Source: a virus. From it: DNA of 64,000 bases. The notes beneath the pieces are model-generated. The model ran no database searches. It was not told where the DNA came from and saw only the letters and a program-made list of their open reading frames with translations. How positions within the stretch are numbered: position 1 is the stretch's first letter; each line of letters starts with the position of its first letter. Position numbers and translations under genes: made by a program. The stretch covers positions 1-64,000 of the IMG/VR virus record IMGVR_UViG_3300020141_000226; one strand, written 5' to 3'. Shown here piece after piece: positions 16,096 through 24,138 of the stretch.

Positions 16096-17178
16096 ATGGC
16101 AGAATCACTTAGCGGAAATCGAGCAGTTACTCCTAACGAAGCTAAAAAGAGCATTCGTAAGTGTGTAAAGATTAAGCGTCCAGTTTTTATGTGGGGCGCC
16201 CCAGGTATTGGTAAATCCGATATCGTTAAACAAATTGGTGACGAACAAGGTCGCGACGTTATTGACGTTCGTTTGTCACTTTGGGAACCCACTGACATCA
16301 AAGGTATTCCTTATTACAATAGTGACCAAGGTACTATGACTTGGGCTCCGCCTGCTGAACTGCCTACTGATCCAGAATCTACTGCGATCCTCTTCCTTGA
16401 TGAATTGAATAGTGCGGCTCCCGCTACGCAGGCCGCGGCTTACCAATTAGTGCTTAACCGCCGTGTTGGTACTTATCGTTTGCCCGATGGTGTTAGCATT
16501 GTTGCCGCAGGTAACCGTGAAACTGACAAGGGCGTAACTTATCGTATGCCTGCTCCGCTGGCTAATCGTTTCCTACACTTGGAACTTAAAACTGACTTTG
16601 ATGACTGGTTGATGTGGGCGACTAAAAATCGCATCCACGAACAAGTTGTGGGCTACTGCTCATTTGCCAAGCAAGATCTGTACGACTTTGATCCAAAGTC
16701 TAGCTCACGTGCCTTTGCTACCCCGCGTAGCTGGTCTTTTGTATCCGACTTGCTTATAGACGATGACTTAGAAGATAATACTCTTACCGATTTGGTAAGT
16801 GGTGCCATTGGCGAAGGGCTTGCTGTTAAGTTTATGGCACACCGCAGAGTTGCTAAACAGATGCCTAAGCCCGAAGACATTTTATCTGGTAAAGTACAAA
16901 CTATTAACATCAAAGAGATTTCTGCGATGTATTCTTTGACCACTAGTCTGTGCTACGAACTTCAAGAAGCAGACAAGAAGCAGGCAAAAGATTGGAATAC
17001 CCAAGCAGATAACTTCTTCAAGTTTATGATGGATAATTTTCCAACTGAACTAGTTGTTATGGGAGCAAAGGTTGCGTTGACTAACTATCAACTGCCGTTC
17101 GATGCTTCTAAGATGAATAACTTCGATCGCTTCCACGATAAGTACGGCAAATACATTATCACAGCAATGGAAGGTTAA
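16096..17178 (+). CDS. MoxR-family AAA+ ATPase
   Basis: 360 residues. Walker A GAPGIGKS (34-41) and Walker B ILFLDE (98-103) are intact. VAAGNRETDKG is the sensor 1 strand, and APLANRFLHLEL contains the arginine-finger region. MoxR ATPases act as chaperones that remodel or activate partner proteins, typically together with VWA-domain proteins that contact metal or substrate. Here the partner is encoded 265 bases downstream. The gene has its own host-type promoter, a 5' hairpin and a factor-independent terminator, so it is an independently transcribed unit. Confidence 0.9.
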   Translation: MAESLSGNRAVTPNEAKKSIRKCVKIKRPVFMWGAPGIGKSDIVKQIGDEQGRDVIDVRLSLWEPTDIKGIPYYNSDQGTMTWAPPAELPTDPESTAILFLDELNSAAPATQAAAYQLVLNRRVGTYRLPDGVSIVAAGNRETDKGVTYRMPAPLANRFLHLELKTDFDDWLMWATKNRIHEQVVGYCSFAKQDLYDFDPKSSSRAFATPRSWSFVSDLLIDDDLEDNTLTDLVSGAIGEGLAVKFMAHRRVAKQMPKPEDILSGKVQTINIKEISAMYSLTTSLCYELQEADKKQAKDWNTQADNFFKFMMDNFPTELVVMGAKVALTNYQLPFDASKMNNFDRFHDKYGKYIITAMEG

Positions 17179-17180
17179 TA

Positions 17181-17201
17181 AAGGCCCTTCGGGGCCTTTT
17201 T
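17181..17201 (+). terminator. Factor-independent terminator after the MoxR gene
   Basis: AAGGCCC (17181-17187), loop TTCG, GGGCCTT (17192-17198), followed by a T run. A 7-bp G+C-rich stem with a tetraloop three bases after the stop codon. Confidence 0.9.
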
Positions 17202-17222
17202 CAATTATAAAGGAAAAATAAT

Positions 17223-17390
17223 ATGGCTGTAAAATCTTGGTATCTAAGTATTGTCAGTTCGGCAACGCACAAACCGGTGTTTCATCAGATGTTTTTTACA
17301 GCACCCAAAATGAATGAGTTCATTAAGGAAAATGAACTCGTGGATAAGTATCCAAAACCTGAATTTTATTTTGTCAAAGAAAACTATTGA
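17223..17390 (+). CDS. 55-residue small protein
   Basis: ATG 17223 with an AAAGGA site 8 bases upstream. The frame ends at TGA 17388-17390. The product begins MAVKSWYLSIVSSATHKPVF and ends FYFVKENY, aromatic rich. It sits between the MoxR terminator and the promoter of the VWA gene, in a place where nothing else would explain the ribosome-binding site. Function unknown. Confidence 0.6.
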   Translation: MAVKSWYLSIVSSATHKPVFHQMFFTAPKMNEFIKENELVDKYPKPEFYFVKENY

Positions 17391-17415
17391 CGAAATGGTA
17401 AAAAGACTATATAAT
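17387..17415 (+). promoter_or_regulatory. sigma70-type promoter for the VWA gene
   Basis: TTGACG at 17387-17392, a 17-base spacer and TATAAT at 17410-17415. An AAAGGA ribosome site precedes ATG 17444. The -35 overlaps the stop of the 55-residue gene. Confidence 0.85.
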
Positions 17416-17443
17416 AGTAATACACTAACAAAAAAGGATTTGT

Positions 17444-18712
17444 ATGTCAAGTGTAATGAAACAAGAACGTACTAAAAAAGCTGTAGCCACTAAAGAGTAT
17501 ACAGCATCTGAAAAGTCAAAAATTATTGACAAACTAATTACAGCACGAGTAGGTTTACTCTTGCGCCATCCGTTTTTTGGCAACCTAGCTACTCGCCTTA
17601 AACTAGTTGATGCGTCAGACTGGTGTTCAACACTCGCTACTGATGGTCGTCACTTCTATTACAATAATGACTTTGTAAACAAACTTAAACCTAAAGAAGC
17701 AGAGTTTGGATTCGCGCACGAAGTTCTACACAATGTTTTTGATCACATGGGTCGTCGAGATCATCGTGATCCTTCGTTGTCTAACATTGCCGCTGACTAC
17801 GCTACTAATCAAATTCTTGTAGATGAGAAGATCGGTGAAGTTCCAAACTTCATGAAGATCTACCAAGACAACAAATACCGCGGCAAAAGCTACGAAGAAA
17901 TCTACGACGAAATTTACGAGAAGGCAGTTAAAATTGATTTCAGCCAGCTTGGTGAATTGTTAGACGATCACCTCGACGGTGAAGGCGACGACGAGCAAGA
18001 CGGCGATGGTGAAGGCGACGAGAATGGAGATAAAAAAGGCAAAGGTCGTCCTCGTTTAACTGAAGAAGAAAAGAAAGCTATTAAGGACGAGATCAAAGAA
18101 GCAATGGTAGCCGCGGCACAGGCCGCAGGTGCTGGCAGGGTTCCAGCAGGTGTTCAGCGCATGATCCAATCTTTTACTGAGCCTAAAATGGACTGGCGTC
18201 AGATGTTACGTATGAATATCCAAAGTATTCTAAAAAGCAATTTTAGTTTTAGTCGTCCTAACCGCAAGTCACAACATTGCGGAGCTATCTTGCCAGGTAT
18301 GATGAATGAAGAAACTATCGATGTGTCAGTTGCCATTGACATGTCAGGTTCTATCTCGGATAAAATGGCTCGAGACTTCCTAAGCGAAGTTAAAGGTATC
18401 ATGGACGAATACGTAGACTTCAAACTCGACTTGTGGTGCTTTGACACTGAAGTTTATGGCTACGCAAAATTTACAGGCGATACAGCTGATGAAATTATGA
18501 GCTACGAATGTAAGGGTGGTGGTGGCACAGATTTTGATGTAAACTACGAATTTATGAAGGCAGAGGGCATTGAGCCAAAACGCTTCATTATGTTTACTGA
18601 CGGATATCCTTGCGGAAGCTGGGGAGATGAAAACTACTGCGAAAGTCTGTTTATTATCCACGGAAATGATAGCATAATTTCTCCATTCGGTCAGACCGCG
18701 CATTATAAATAA
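17444..18712 (+). CDS. Metallopeptidase-like/VWA-domain protein, MoxR partner
   Basis: 422 residues. The N-terminal half has FAHEVLHNVFDHMGRR with the zinc metallopeptidase motif HExxH (residues 92-96). A low-complexity acidic linker (Asp/Glu/Gly, residues ~180-200) follows. The C-terminal third is a von Willebrand A-type domain with the metal-binding DMSGS (299-303), a GGGGTDF segment and TDGYPCG. This two-part layout matches the putative metallopeptidase/VWA-like (DUF2201) family that accompanies MoxR ATPases. Function in phages is not established. Substrate processing or complex remodelling of a host target is a fair guess. Confidence 0.85.
   Translation: MSSVMKQERTKKAVATKEYTASEKSKIIDKLITARVGLLLRHPFFGNLATRLKLVDASDWCSTLATDGRHFYYNNDFVNKLKPKEAEFGFAHEVLHNVFDHMGRRDHRDPSLSNIAADYATNQILVDEKIGEVPNFMKIYQDNKYRGKSYEEIYDEIYEKAVKIDFSQLGELLDDHLDGEGDDEQDGDGEGDENGDKKGKGRPRLTEEEKKAIKDEIKEAMVAAAQAAGAGRVPAGVQRMIQSFTEPKMDWRQMLRMNIQSILKSNFSFSRPNRKSQHCGAILPGMMNEETIDVSVAIDMSGSISDKMARDFLSEVKGIMDEYVDFKLDLWCFDTEVYGYAKFTGDTADEIMSYECKGGGGTDFDVNYEFMKAEGIEPKRFIMFTDGYPCGSWGDENYCESLFIIHGNDSIISPFGQTAHYK
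18704..18711 (+). promoter_or_regulatory. Late-promoter consensus TATAAATA
   Basis: A perfect T4-type late core TATAAATA overlaps the last codons of the VWA gene, 13 bases before the next start. The predicted leader would be very short, so it may serve the following three-gene group or be fortuitous. Confidence 0.45.
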
Positions 18713-18724
18713 AGTAGGTATATA

Positions 18725-19003
18725 ATGGGATTATCTAAAGGAACAGCCAATCCACTTAACGTCTTAAATATGAGGCGTCTAAAGAGGATTCCGCCAAACT
18801 TTACTAAACTCCAGTTAAAGGGGTTCCTTGATATTAAGGAACTTGATAAATGGATTTACCTTAATCTAGACAGTAGATATTGTATCAGAAAATCCACCGT
18901 GGTGGTTGATAACAAGCTAACTACTGCTATAGAGATAGGTATTGAGGATGGTAAGGAATTAACAATGCTGTCTTTGGCCTGTCCATTATTACATAAAAAC
19001 TAA
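18725..19003 (+). CDS. Small unknown protein
   Basis: 92 residues, basic N terminus (LNMRRLKRIPPNFTKLQLKG), then a strand-rich domain (IYLNLDSRYCIRKSTVVVDN). Preceded by a TATAAATA motif and an AGTAGG ribosome site. No family recognised. Confidence 0.6.
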   Translation: MGLSKGTANPLNVLNMRRLKRIPPNFTKLQLKGFLDIKELDKWIYLNLDSRYCIRKSTVVVDNKLTTAIEIGIEDGKELTMLSLACPLLHKN

Positions 19004-19012
19004 GGAAACAAA

Positions 19013-19219
19013 ATGTCAGAAGAACAAAAAGGACCAGATCTTACTGTAACTGATCTACAAAATCTTAGAGCGATTATCGATGTTGCCGCTACTCGCGGTG
19101 CTTTTAAGGCTGCAGAAATGGCCGCAGTTGGGGCAGTGTTTAATAAACTAGACACATTCCTAAATGCTGTTGCTCCTGCCAAAGCACCAGAAGAGGCTGC
19201 TTCACAGGCTCAAGAATAA
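19013..19219 (+). CDS. Small alanine-rich helical protein
   Basis: 68 residues, mostly one or two Ala-rich helices (AAEMAAVGAVFNKLDTFLNA). Similar short proteins (LRAIIDVAATRGAFKAAEM) occur beside late or structural genes of marine T4-like phages. Role unknown. A GGAAAC ribosome site precedes ATG 19013. Confidence 0.6.
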   Translation: MSEEQKGPDLTVTDLQNLRAIIDVAATRGAFKAAEMAAVGAVFNKLDTFLNAVAPAKAPEEAASQAQE

Positions 19220-19233
19220 TAAGGAAAAATATT

Positions 19234-19863
19234 ATGAAACACGTTGGAAAAATGAAAAACAATGGAGCACGGGTTGCTATTGTTTTTAGAACTTTGCCGG
19301 GAGATCCGTTAAGCGCATTAGTCGTGGGGACCAACGGGTTAGGTGATGCGTACCACGACAGCTTAATGAGTATCATCGAGTCCGATCAAGGTCAGCAAGC
19401 AAACGAATTAGCCGATATATTATCTGTTCGTAAATTCCCAGACGGTACCGGAATGCTAGAATTCATGCACACTCGAGGAATGTTGAAAAAGGTTCCTACG
19501 GAAGGTGTAATTGTTACTCCGGACAATAAGACTCAAGTTCAACTTAACGAGCTCAATGAATTGATTGCTAATCAAAAGGGAGTACCTTTAACAGAACTAG
19601 CAGTCAAAGACGGGGCCGAAGAGGAAGTAGTTATCGAAGGAAAAGCACCTCCTACTAAAAACAAGTGGGATAAAGCTCGTGAAGATAAAGCGGCGGCAAA
19701 AATTCTTGAAGAAGAAGAAGCGGCAACTCCTTTTCAATTAAGCCCGGCTGAGATGCGCTCTAGGGCAGATGCTCTTTATAAAGAAGCCGCAAGGTTACGC
19801 AAAGACGCAGATGAATTAGATCCTCCTAAAAAGAAGGCAAAAGCAGAATCATCCGTAGCATAA
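19234..19863 (+). CDS. Conserved T4-like phage protein, unknown function
   Basis: 209 residues. The N-terminal ~120 residues form a conserved domain (MKHVGKMKNNGARVAIVFRT, LSVRKFPDGTGMLEFMHTRG). The C terminus is a charged linker and helix (SPAEMRSRADALYKEAARLR) ending in lysines. I recall this layout in T4-like cyanophages as a conserved protein without known function. It is the last plus-strand gene before a symmetric terminator and the convergent tail operon. Confidence 0.75.
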   Translation: MKHVGKMKNNGARVAIVFRTLPGDPLSALVVGTNGLGDAYHDSLMSIIESDQGQQANELADILSVRKFPDGTGMLEFMHTRGMLKKVPTEGVIVTPDNKTQVQLNELNELIANQKGVPLTELAVKDGAEEEVVIEGKAPPTKNKWDKAREDKAAAKILEEEEAATPFQLSPAEMRSRADALYKEAARLRKDADELDPPKKKAKAESSVA

Positions 19864-19890
19864 AAAAAGGACTCCTAGGAGTCCTTTTTT
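19863..19890. terminator. Bidirectional terminator between converging operons
   Basis: AAAAAAGGACTCC and GGAGTCCTTTTTT form a near-perfect palindrome around the centre TA, with A and T runs on the two sides, so it can stop transcription from both strands. It lies between the plus-strand stop at 19863 and the minus-strand stop at 19889. Confidence 0.92.
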
Positions 19891-21898
19891 AATATACCAT
19901 TACTTCTATAGTCCCAGTTTCGCCATTGAAATCTTGGAGTGCCTTTGCCAGCACCGCATATGGATTTGTTCTATGTCCGTGACGTCTTACTTCAGCATGT
20001 CCGGGTACATTAGAGGAAACTAATATATCTCCTCGCTTAACTGGACCGGTTACTTTACAAGGTACTCGACCTTTTAGGGCAATAGCAACACCGCCATCTA
20101 AGTCACTATTCATAAGATATGCTGGATTTGTTGAAACAATACCAACTATCATTTCGCTTTCGTATGTACTACAAATAGTGACTTCTTTTTCTCCACCAAT
20201 TTGTAAAACTGTGCCTGGTTCGTAATCAGCATCTGGCAAATATCTTTCTGCCAAGTCAGCGTACTGTGCCCTGGATGCAACACCAGTAAATGTATTAGCA
20301 TATACTGTAGCAAATCGGTTTCCTGTTTGACCAATATCTCCGACTCCATTAGTTCCATCTTTTACAATGTTAACTACTGTAGGAGTTCCTATAAACTTGG
20401 TCGCTGAAATTTGGTTAGCAACAAAATTACCACTGCTGTCTCTAAAGACTAAAGTATTATTGTAATTTGATACAGCCGATGTCCAAGAACTTGTAGAAGC
20501 TAAACTAACTGTAAAAATACCGCCCTCAACTGCTACTTGGCCGCTAATGCCAAATCCAGAAGTGGCACCTGACTGAACATAGTTACCTGTAGTGTCGCTA
20601 CCTAAAGCGACCGAATTAGTTATAACTGTAGCAGTTAGGGTAAAATTAGACGACCCATCAAATGTAGCACTACCACTTAAATCTCCAGATAGATTCACTG
20701 TTCTAGGAGTAGCCCATTTTGTAGCCGAAGTAGAAGAACTTGCGGCAACTACTGTGGCATTCAATGTAACATTACTACTACCGTCGAAAGACACAGTTCC
20801 TGATAAATCCTGGCCTAAGGTAATTGTTCTAGCAGTAAGCAGTTTTCTTGCTGTAGTTGCCGTAGATGCTTCTCCAGTTACAGTACCTGAAAATGTTCCG
20901 TAAAAATTGTTAGCATATATGTTGTCAAATTTCTTAGTAGCGGATCCGATATTAGTTACCTGTCCGCTAGCAATAGTTGGTAACAAACTTAAACCAGATG
21001 CAGCATCAAGATTTAATATGTTATAAAGGGTTCCGCCGACAGTGGCATCAAAACCAATTGTTGTAAGATCAGATGTAATTCTTGGGCCAGTTGCTTGATC
21101 GATATATAATTTTAAATTATTTGTATTAATGGACAATCCATTAGCTGAATTGATAAACACATTAGAACTGAATCTTGGATCAGATCTAGTAACATAGTTT
21201 CCAGCAGTTTCTCCGCCTAATCGCAAACTATCTGATGATGTTCCCCATAGCATGGGATCTCCGGAGGCAGCTGAAGCAGAAATTCCTGTAGCATCTGTTC
21301 CGATAATGTTTATACCTTGTTTAATTCCAGTAAATCCAGTTACAGGAGTCAATGAGCCTATGGTAAATTCATCATTAGAACTAATAGCAACTGTAGAAAT
21401 AGATGTAGGATCACTGTAGCTTTGAATTTGATGAGATAGAACATAGTGGCTAAACCCGTCTGTGTCTTTAAGGACTACAGGAGTAATCGTAGAATTTCCA
21501 GCAAGATCAGAATACTGAGGACCGATTAAAGTATACGCCGATCCGTTGTAGTAATATAATTTTTTCAACGACTCATTATACCAAAAATCACCTGCCCTTA
21601 AGGTAGTAGGTTCTGCTTGGCTGCTTTCTAACACGGGAAGACCTTTGAACTCTGTTCCGTTAAAAAACTTTATTTTTTTGTTAGTAGTATCATACCATAT
21701 TTGCCCCACTAAAGGACTAGTTGGTTGCTTAGAGTTGGCAAAATTTTCTAAAAGTTTAACGAAATTTTGATTAACAACTTGGCCATAACCGGCATAATTT
21801 TTTCCAATTAGTGTTAAATCGCAAGCTGATGAACTTACAGAACCATCGTCTACTGAAGTTAATTTTAAACCATTTGTTTTGTTAATAATATATGCCAT
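19889..21898 (-). CDS. Tail fibre protein, paralogue 1
   Basis: 669 residues. The N terminus carries the domain shared by all four tandem fibre genes here (LTLIGKNYAGYGQVVNQNFV, LLENFANS, GQIWYDT), probably the particle-attachment part. The middle has two copies of a beta-strand repeat (LGQDLSGTVSFDGSSN and LSGDLSGSATFDGSSN). The C-terminal ~130 residues (ADLAERYLPDADYEPGTVLQ, GRVPCKVTGPVKRGD) are also found at the end of the next fibre gene and probably form a trimerisation or tip domain. Last gene of the minus-strand virion operon. Receptor binding is inferred from class. Confidence 0.85.
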   Translation of the reverse strand: MAYIINKTNGLKLTSVDDGSVSSSACDLTLIGKNYAGYGQVVNQNFVKLLENFANSKQPTSPLVGQIWYDTTNKKIKFFNGTEFKGLPVLESSQAEPTTLRAGDFWYNESLKKLYYYNGSAYTLIGPQYSDLAGNSTITPVVLKDTDGFSHYVLSHQIQSYSDPTSISTVAISSNDEFTIGSLTPVTGFTGIKQGINIIGTDATGISASAASGDPMLWGTSSDSLRLGGETAGNYVTRSDPRFSSNVFINSANGLSINTNNLKLYIDQATGPRITSDLTTIGFDATVGGTLYNILNLDAASGLSLLPTIASGQVTNIGSATKKFDNIYANNFYGTFSGTVTGEASTATTARKLLTARTITLGQDLSGTVSFDGSSNVTLNATVVAASSSTSATKWATPRTVNLSGDLSGSATFDGSSNFTLTATVITNSVALGSDTTGNYVQSGATSGFGISGQVAVEGGIFTVSLASTSSWTSAVSNYNNTLVFRDSSGNFVANQISATKFIGTPTVVNIVKDGTNGVGDIGQTGNRFATVYANTFTGVASRAQYADLAERYLPDADYEPGTVLQIGGEKEVTICSTYESEMIVGIVSTNPAYLMNSDLDGGVAIALKGRVPCKVTGPVKRGDILVSSNVPGHAEVRRHGHRTNPYAVLAKALQDFNGETGTIEVMVY

Positions 21899-21901
21899 TT
21901 T

Positions 21902-24127
21902 TTATCCTCTTACTACCATTACTTCAATTATACCGATTTCGCCATCTGCTAATTTACCTAATGATTTTCCAATCAATGTGCCTAATCCATAATTAGAGCA
22001 CACTTTAGCGTGTCCAGGCATCGAAGAAGTTACTAATAAATCTCCTTTAGAAATAGGTCCAATTGCTTTACACGGTACTCGACCAGCAAGTGCTATACAA
22101 ACTCTAGTACCTTCTAATTTACTATTCATAATATAAGCCGGATTAGTTGTAACAATTCCTGCTACTGCTTGATCATTAGACATACTAGAGATAGACACAT
22201 CATGCGTATCTTCTCGAACAATAGAAACTACAGTACCTGGCTCATACTCTATATCAGAGGAGTAATACTCAGCAAGGTCGGCATACGTTGATCGTAGTCT
22301 CGATCCAGCAGATAGATTCCAATTGCCGGTAATCGTACCAGTAGTTGAAGTTGATCCAGCATTCAATGTTCGAGTTGTAAAAGTACTACCAGTACCTACA
22401 GTCCAATTGCCAATAATAGTTCCGGCTGTGGATGAAGATCCAGCGTTTAGAGAAGTCGTTTTAAACGTTCCTTGAGAAGTATCTAATGTAGATCCTGGTT
22501 GTAATATCCAATTACCTGTTATCGTAGCACTATTTGTTGCAAGGCCAGAATTTAAGGATTTACTATAAAATGTTCCGTTTCCAATGTCTATTGAACTGCC
22601 GGAATCATATAACCATCTTCCTGTAATAGTACCATTAACAGTACTGCCGCCTGTCGATATTATTTTAGAATAAATTGTTCCATTTGTTACATCTAACACA
22701 CCAGTGTCAAATTTTAATCCACTAGTACCCAGTAGACTCCATGCTCCGGTAATGGTTGCTGTTGTTGCTGCACTACCAGCATTTAATGATCTAGATTTGA
22801 AAGAAGCCTGAGAAGCATCAAGTTGACTACCTGAGTATAGCGACCAGTTTCCAGTAATTATGCCAGCAGTTGATATATCTCCACTAGTTATTTCCTTAGT
22901 TTTTACAGAACCTGATGTAATATTAACATCACCGGTTTGTAAAGTTAAACTGCCTGTTTCAAAAGTTAAAGAACTATCGTCGGTAAATTTCCAAGCACCT
23001 GTAATTGTACCAGTTGTAGTAGCATACCCTGCTGACAGCGTGTCTGTTTTAAATGTTCCTTGGGTAGCATCTATAGTGCTATTGCCATCTAATGTCCATT
23101 GCCCGATAATGTCGCCAGTCGATGCGCTACCACCAGCATTGATAGCTTTTGCGAAAACACTACTCCATCTGGCATTATTAGCACCTAGGGCAATTCCACC
23201 GTCTGTAGCAGGAGAAATTTTACTACTAGCACCTAGAACAAATTGCCCGGTCATATTCACGGAAGATATACTTGTTCCCCCTGAAATTTCGCTTGTAAAA
23301 ACTTTTGAAAATTTATTATTTGCGCTGCCTAATACTGTTGTACCGTAAGGAAGTATATTGCTAGCTTTAATCACAAGATCACTAAGAGAATCAAGTACTA
23401 AGTTACTTGATGTAGTATAAATTCTTGACGAAGCAATTGAAATACCTTCAGTATTATTAAATGTCCAACTTCCGGTAATCGTTTCGTTTCCAGTATTTGC
23501 CGCATATGGAGTATCAGTAGAAACACTAGATCCGGTTCTAAAAGTCATACCGTTGCCGACCTGTGTTATACCTACTGAATAAATTGCTTCTGTAGACTTA
23601 ACATTAAAAGAATCTGCCGAGATAACACCGACTATATTTCCATTTGTGTACATTATAATACAGGCATGGGCAGTAGAACTAGAATCTAAAATTGAAGCAG
23701 ATTTCATCTGTGTTTCAGCAAAGCCAGAAACCTTTGAAGGACCAATTAAAGAATATGTGGAAGCATTTTTTACATAAAGTTGTTCGTTATCTGTATCAAA
23801 CCAAAGATCGCCAAGTTGGGAGTAGCCTGGTTCAGTATCTTGGAGAGCAATCACTGAGAAAATTTTCCACTGTGTTCCGTCCCAAACTTTAGGTTTCATT
23901 ACAGAAACATTTTTATCAAACCAAATTTGTCCTTGAAGTTTGTTAACTGGAGCATTTTGTCCGGCGAAATTTTCTAGCAAGAATAGAAAATTTTCATTTT
24001 GGATTTCACCATAACCGGTAACATCTTTGCCTACAAAATTTAGACTTGAAGATAACTGTCTATCGACTACTCCGTCTTCGATAGTTGTAAATGATCGTCC
24101 GTCAAAATTGTTTAAACTATAAGGCAT
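21902..24127 (-). CDS. Tail fibre protein, paralogue 2, with heptad-quantised repeats
   Basis: 741 residues. The shared N-terminal domain (LNFVGKDVTGYGEIQNENFL, LLENFAG, GQIWFD) is followed by a fibre shaft. Seven repeats beginning G-x-W and ending T-I-T lie at 22328-23104, with unit lengths 35, 49, 35, 42, 35, 35 and 28 residues. The C-terminal ~130 residues match paralogue 1 (ADLAEYYSSDIEYEPGTVVS, GRVPCKAIGPISKGD). The start is close behind paralogue 3, with 11 bases between. Receptor contact is likely through the C-terminal tip. Confidence 0.85.
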   Translation of the reverse strand: MPYSLNNFDGRSFTTIEDGVVDRQLSSSLNFVGKDVTGYGEIQNENFLFLLENFAGQNAPVNKLQGQIWFDKNVSVMKPKVWDGTQWKIFSVIALQDTEPGYSQLGDLWFDTDNEQLYVKNASTYSLIGPSKVSGFAETQMKSASILDSSSTAHACIIMYTNGNIVGVISADSFNVKSTEAIYSVGITQVGNGMTFRTGSSVSTDTPYAANTGNETITGSWTFNNTEGISIASSRIYTTSSNLVLDSLSDLVIKASNILPYGTTVLGSANNKFSKVFTSEISGGTSISSVNMTGQFVLGASSKISPATDGGIALGANNARWSSVFAKAINAGGSASTGDIIGQWTLDGNSTIDATQGTFKTDTLSAGYATTTGTITGAWKFTDDSSLTFETGSLTLQTGDVNITSGSVKTKEITSGDISTAGIITGNWSLYSGSQLDASQASFKSRSLNAGSAATTATITGAWSLLGTSGLKFDTGVLDVTNGTIYSKIISTGGSTVNGTITGRWLYDSGSSIDIGNGTFYSKSLNSGLATNSATITGNWILQPGSTLDTSQGTFKTTSLNAGSSSTAGTIIGNWTVGTGSTFTTRTLNAGSTSTTGTITGNWNLSAGSRLRSTYADLAEYYSSDIEYEPGTVVSIVREDTHDVSISSMSNDQAVAGIVTTNPAYIMNSKLEGTRVCIALAGRVPCKAIGPISKGDLLVTSSMPGHAKVCSNYGLGTLIGKSLGKLADGEIGIIEVMVVRG

Positions 24128-24138
24128 CTAGGTCTCCG

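Noticed and set aside
18721-18726. TATAAT directly before the gene at 18725 as a promoter
   Set aside because: It overlaps the start codon itself and has no -35 partner, so it cannot drive that gene.
22860-23348. 162-residue plus-strand frame opposite a tail-fibre gene
   Set aside because: Shadow of the repetitive fibre gene on the other strand. Composition mirrors the repeats and there is no start signal.
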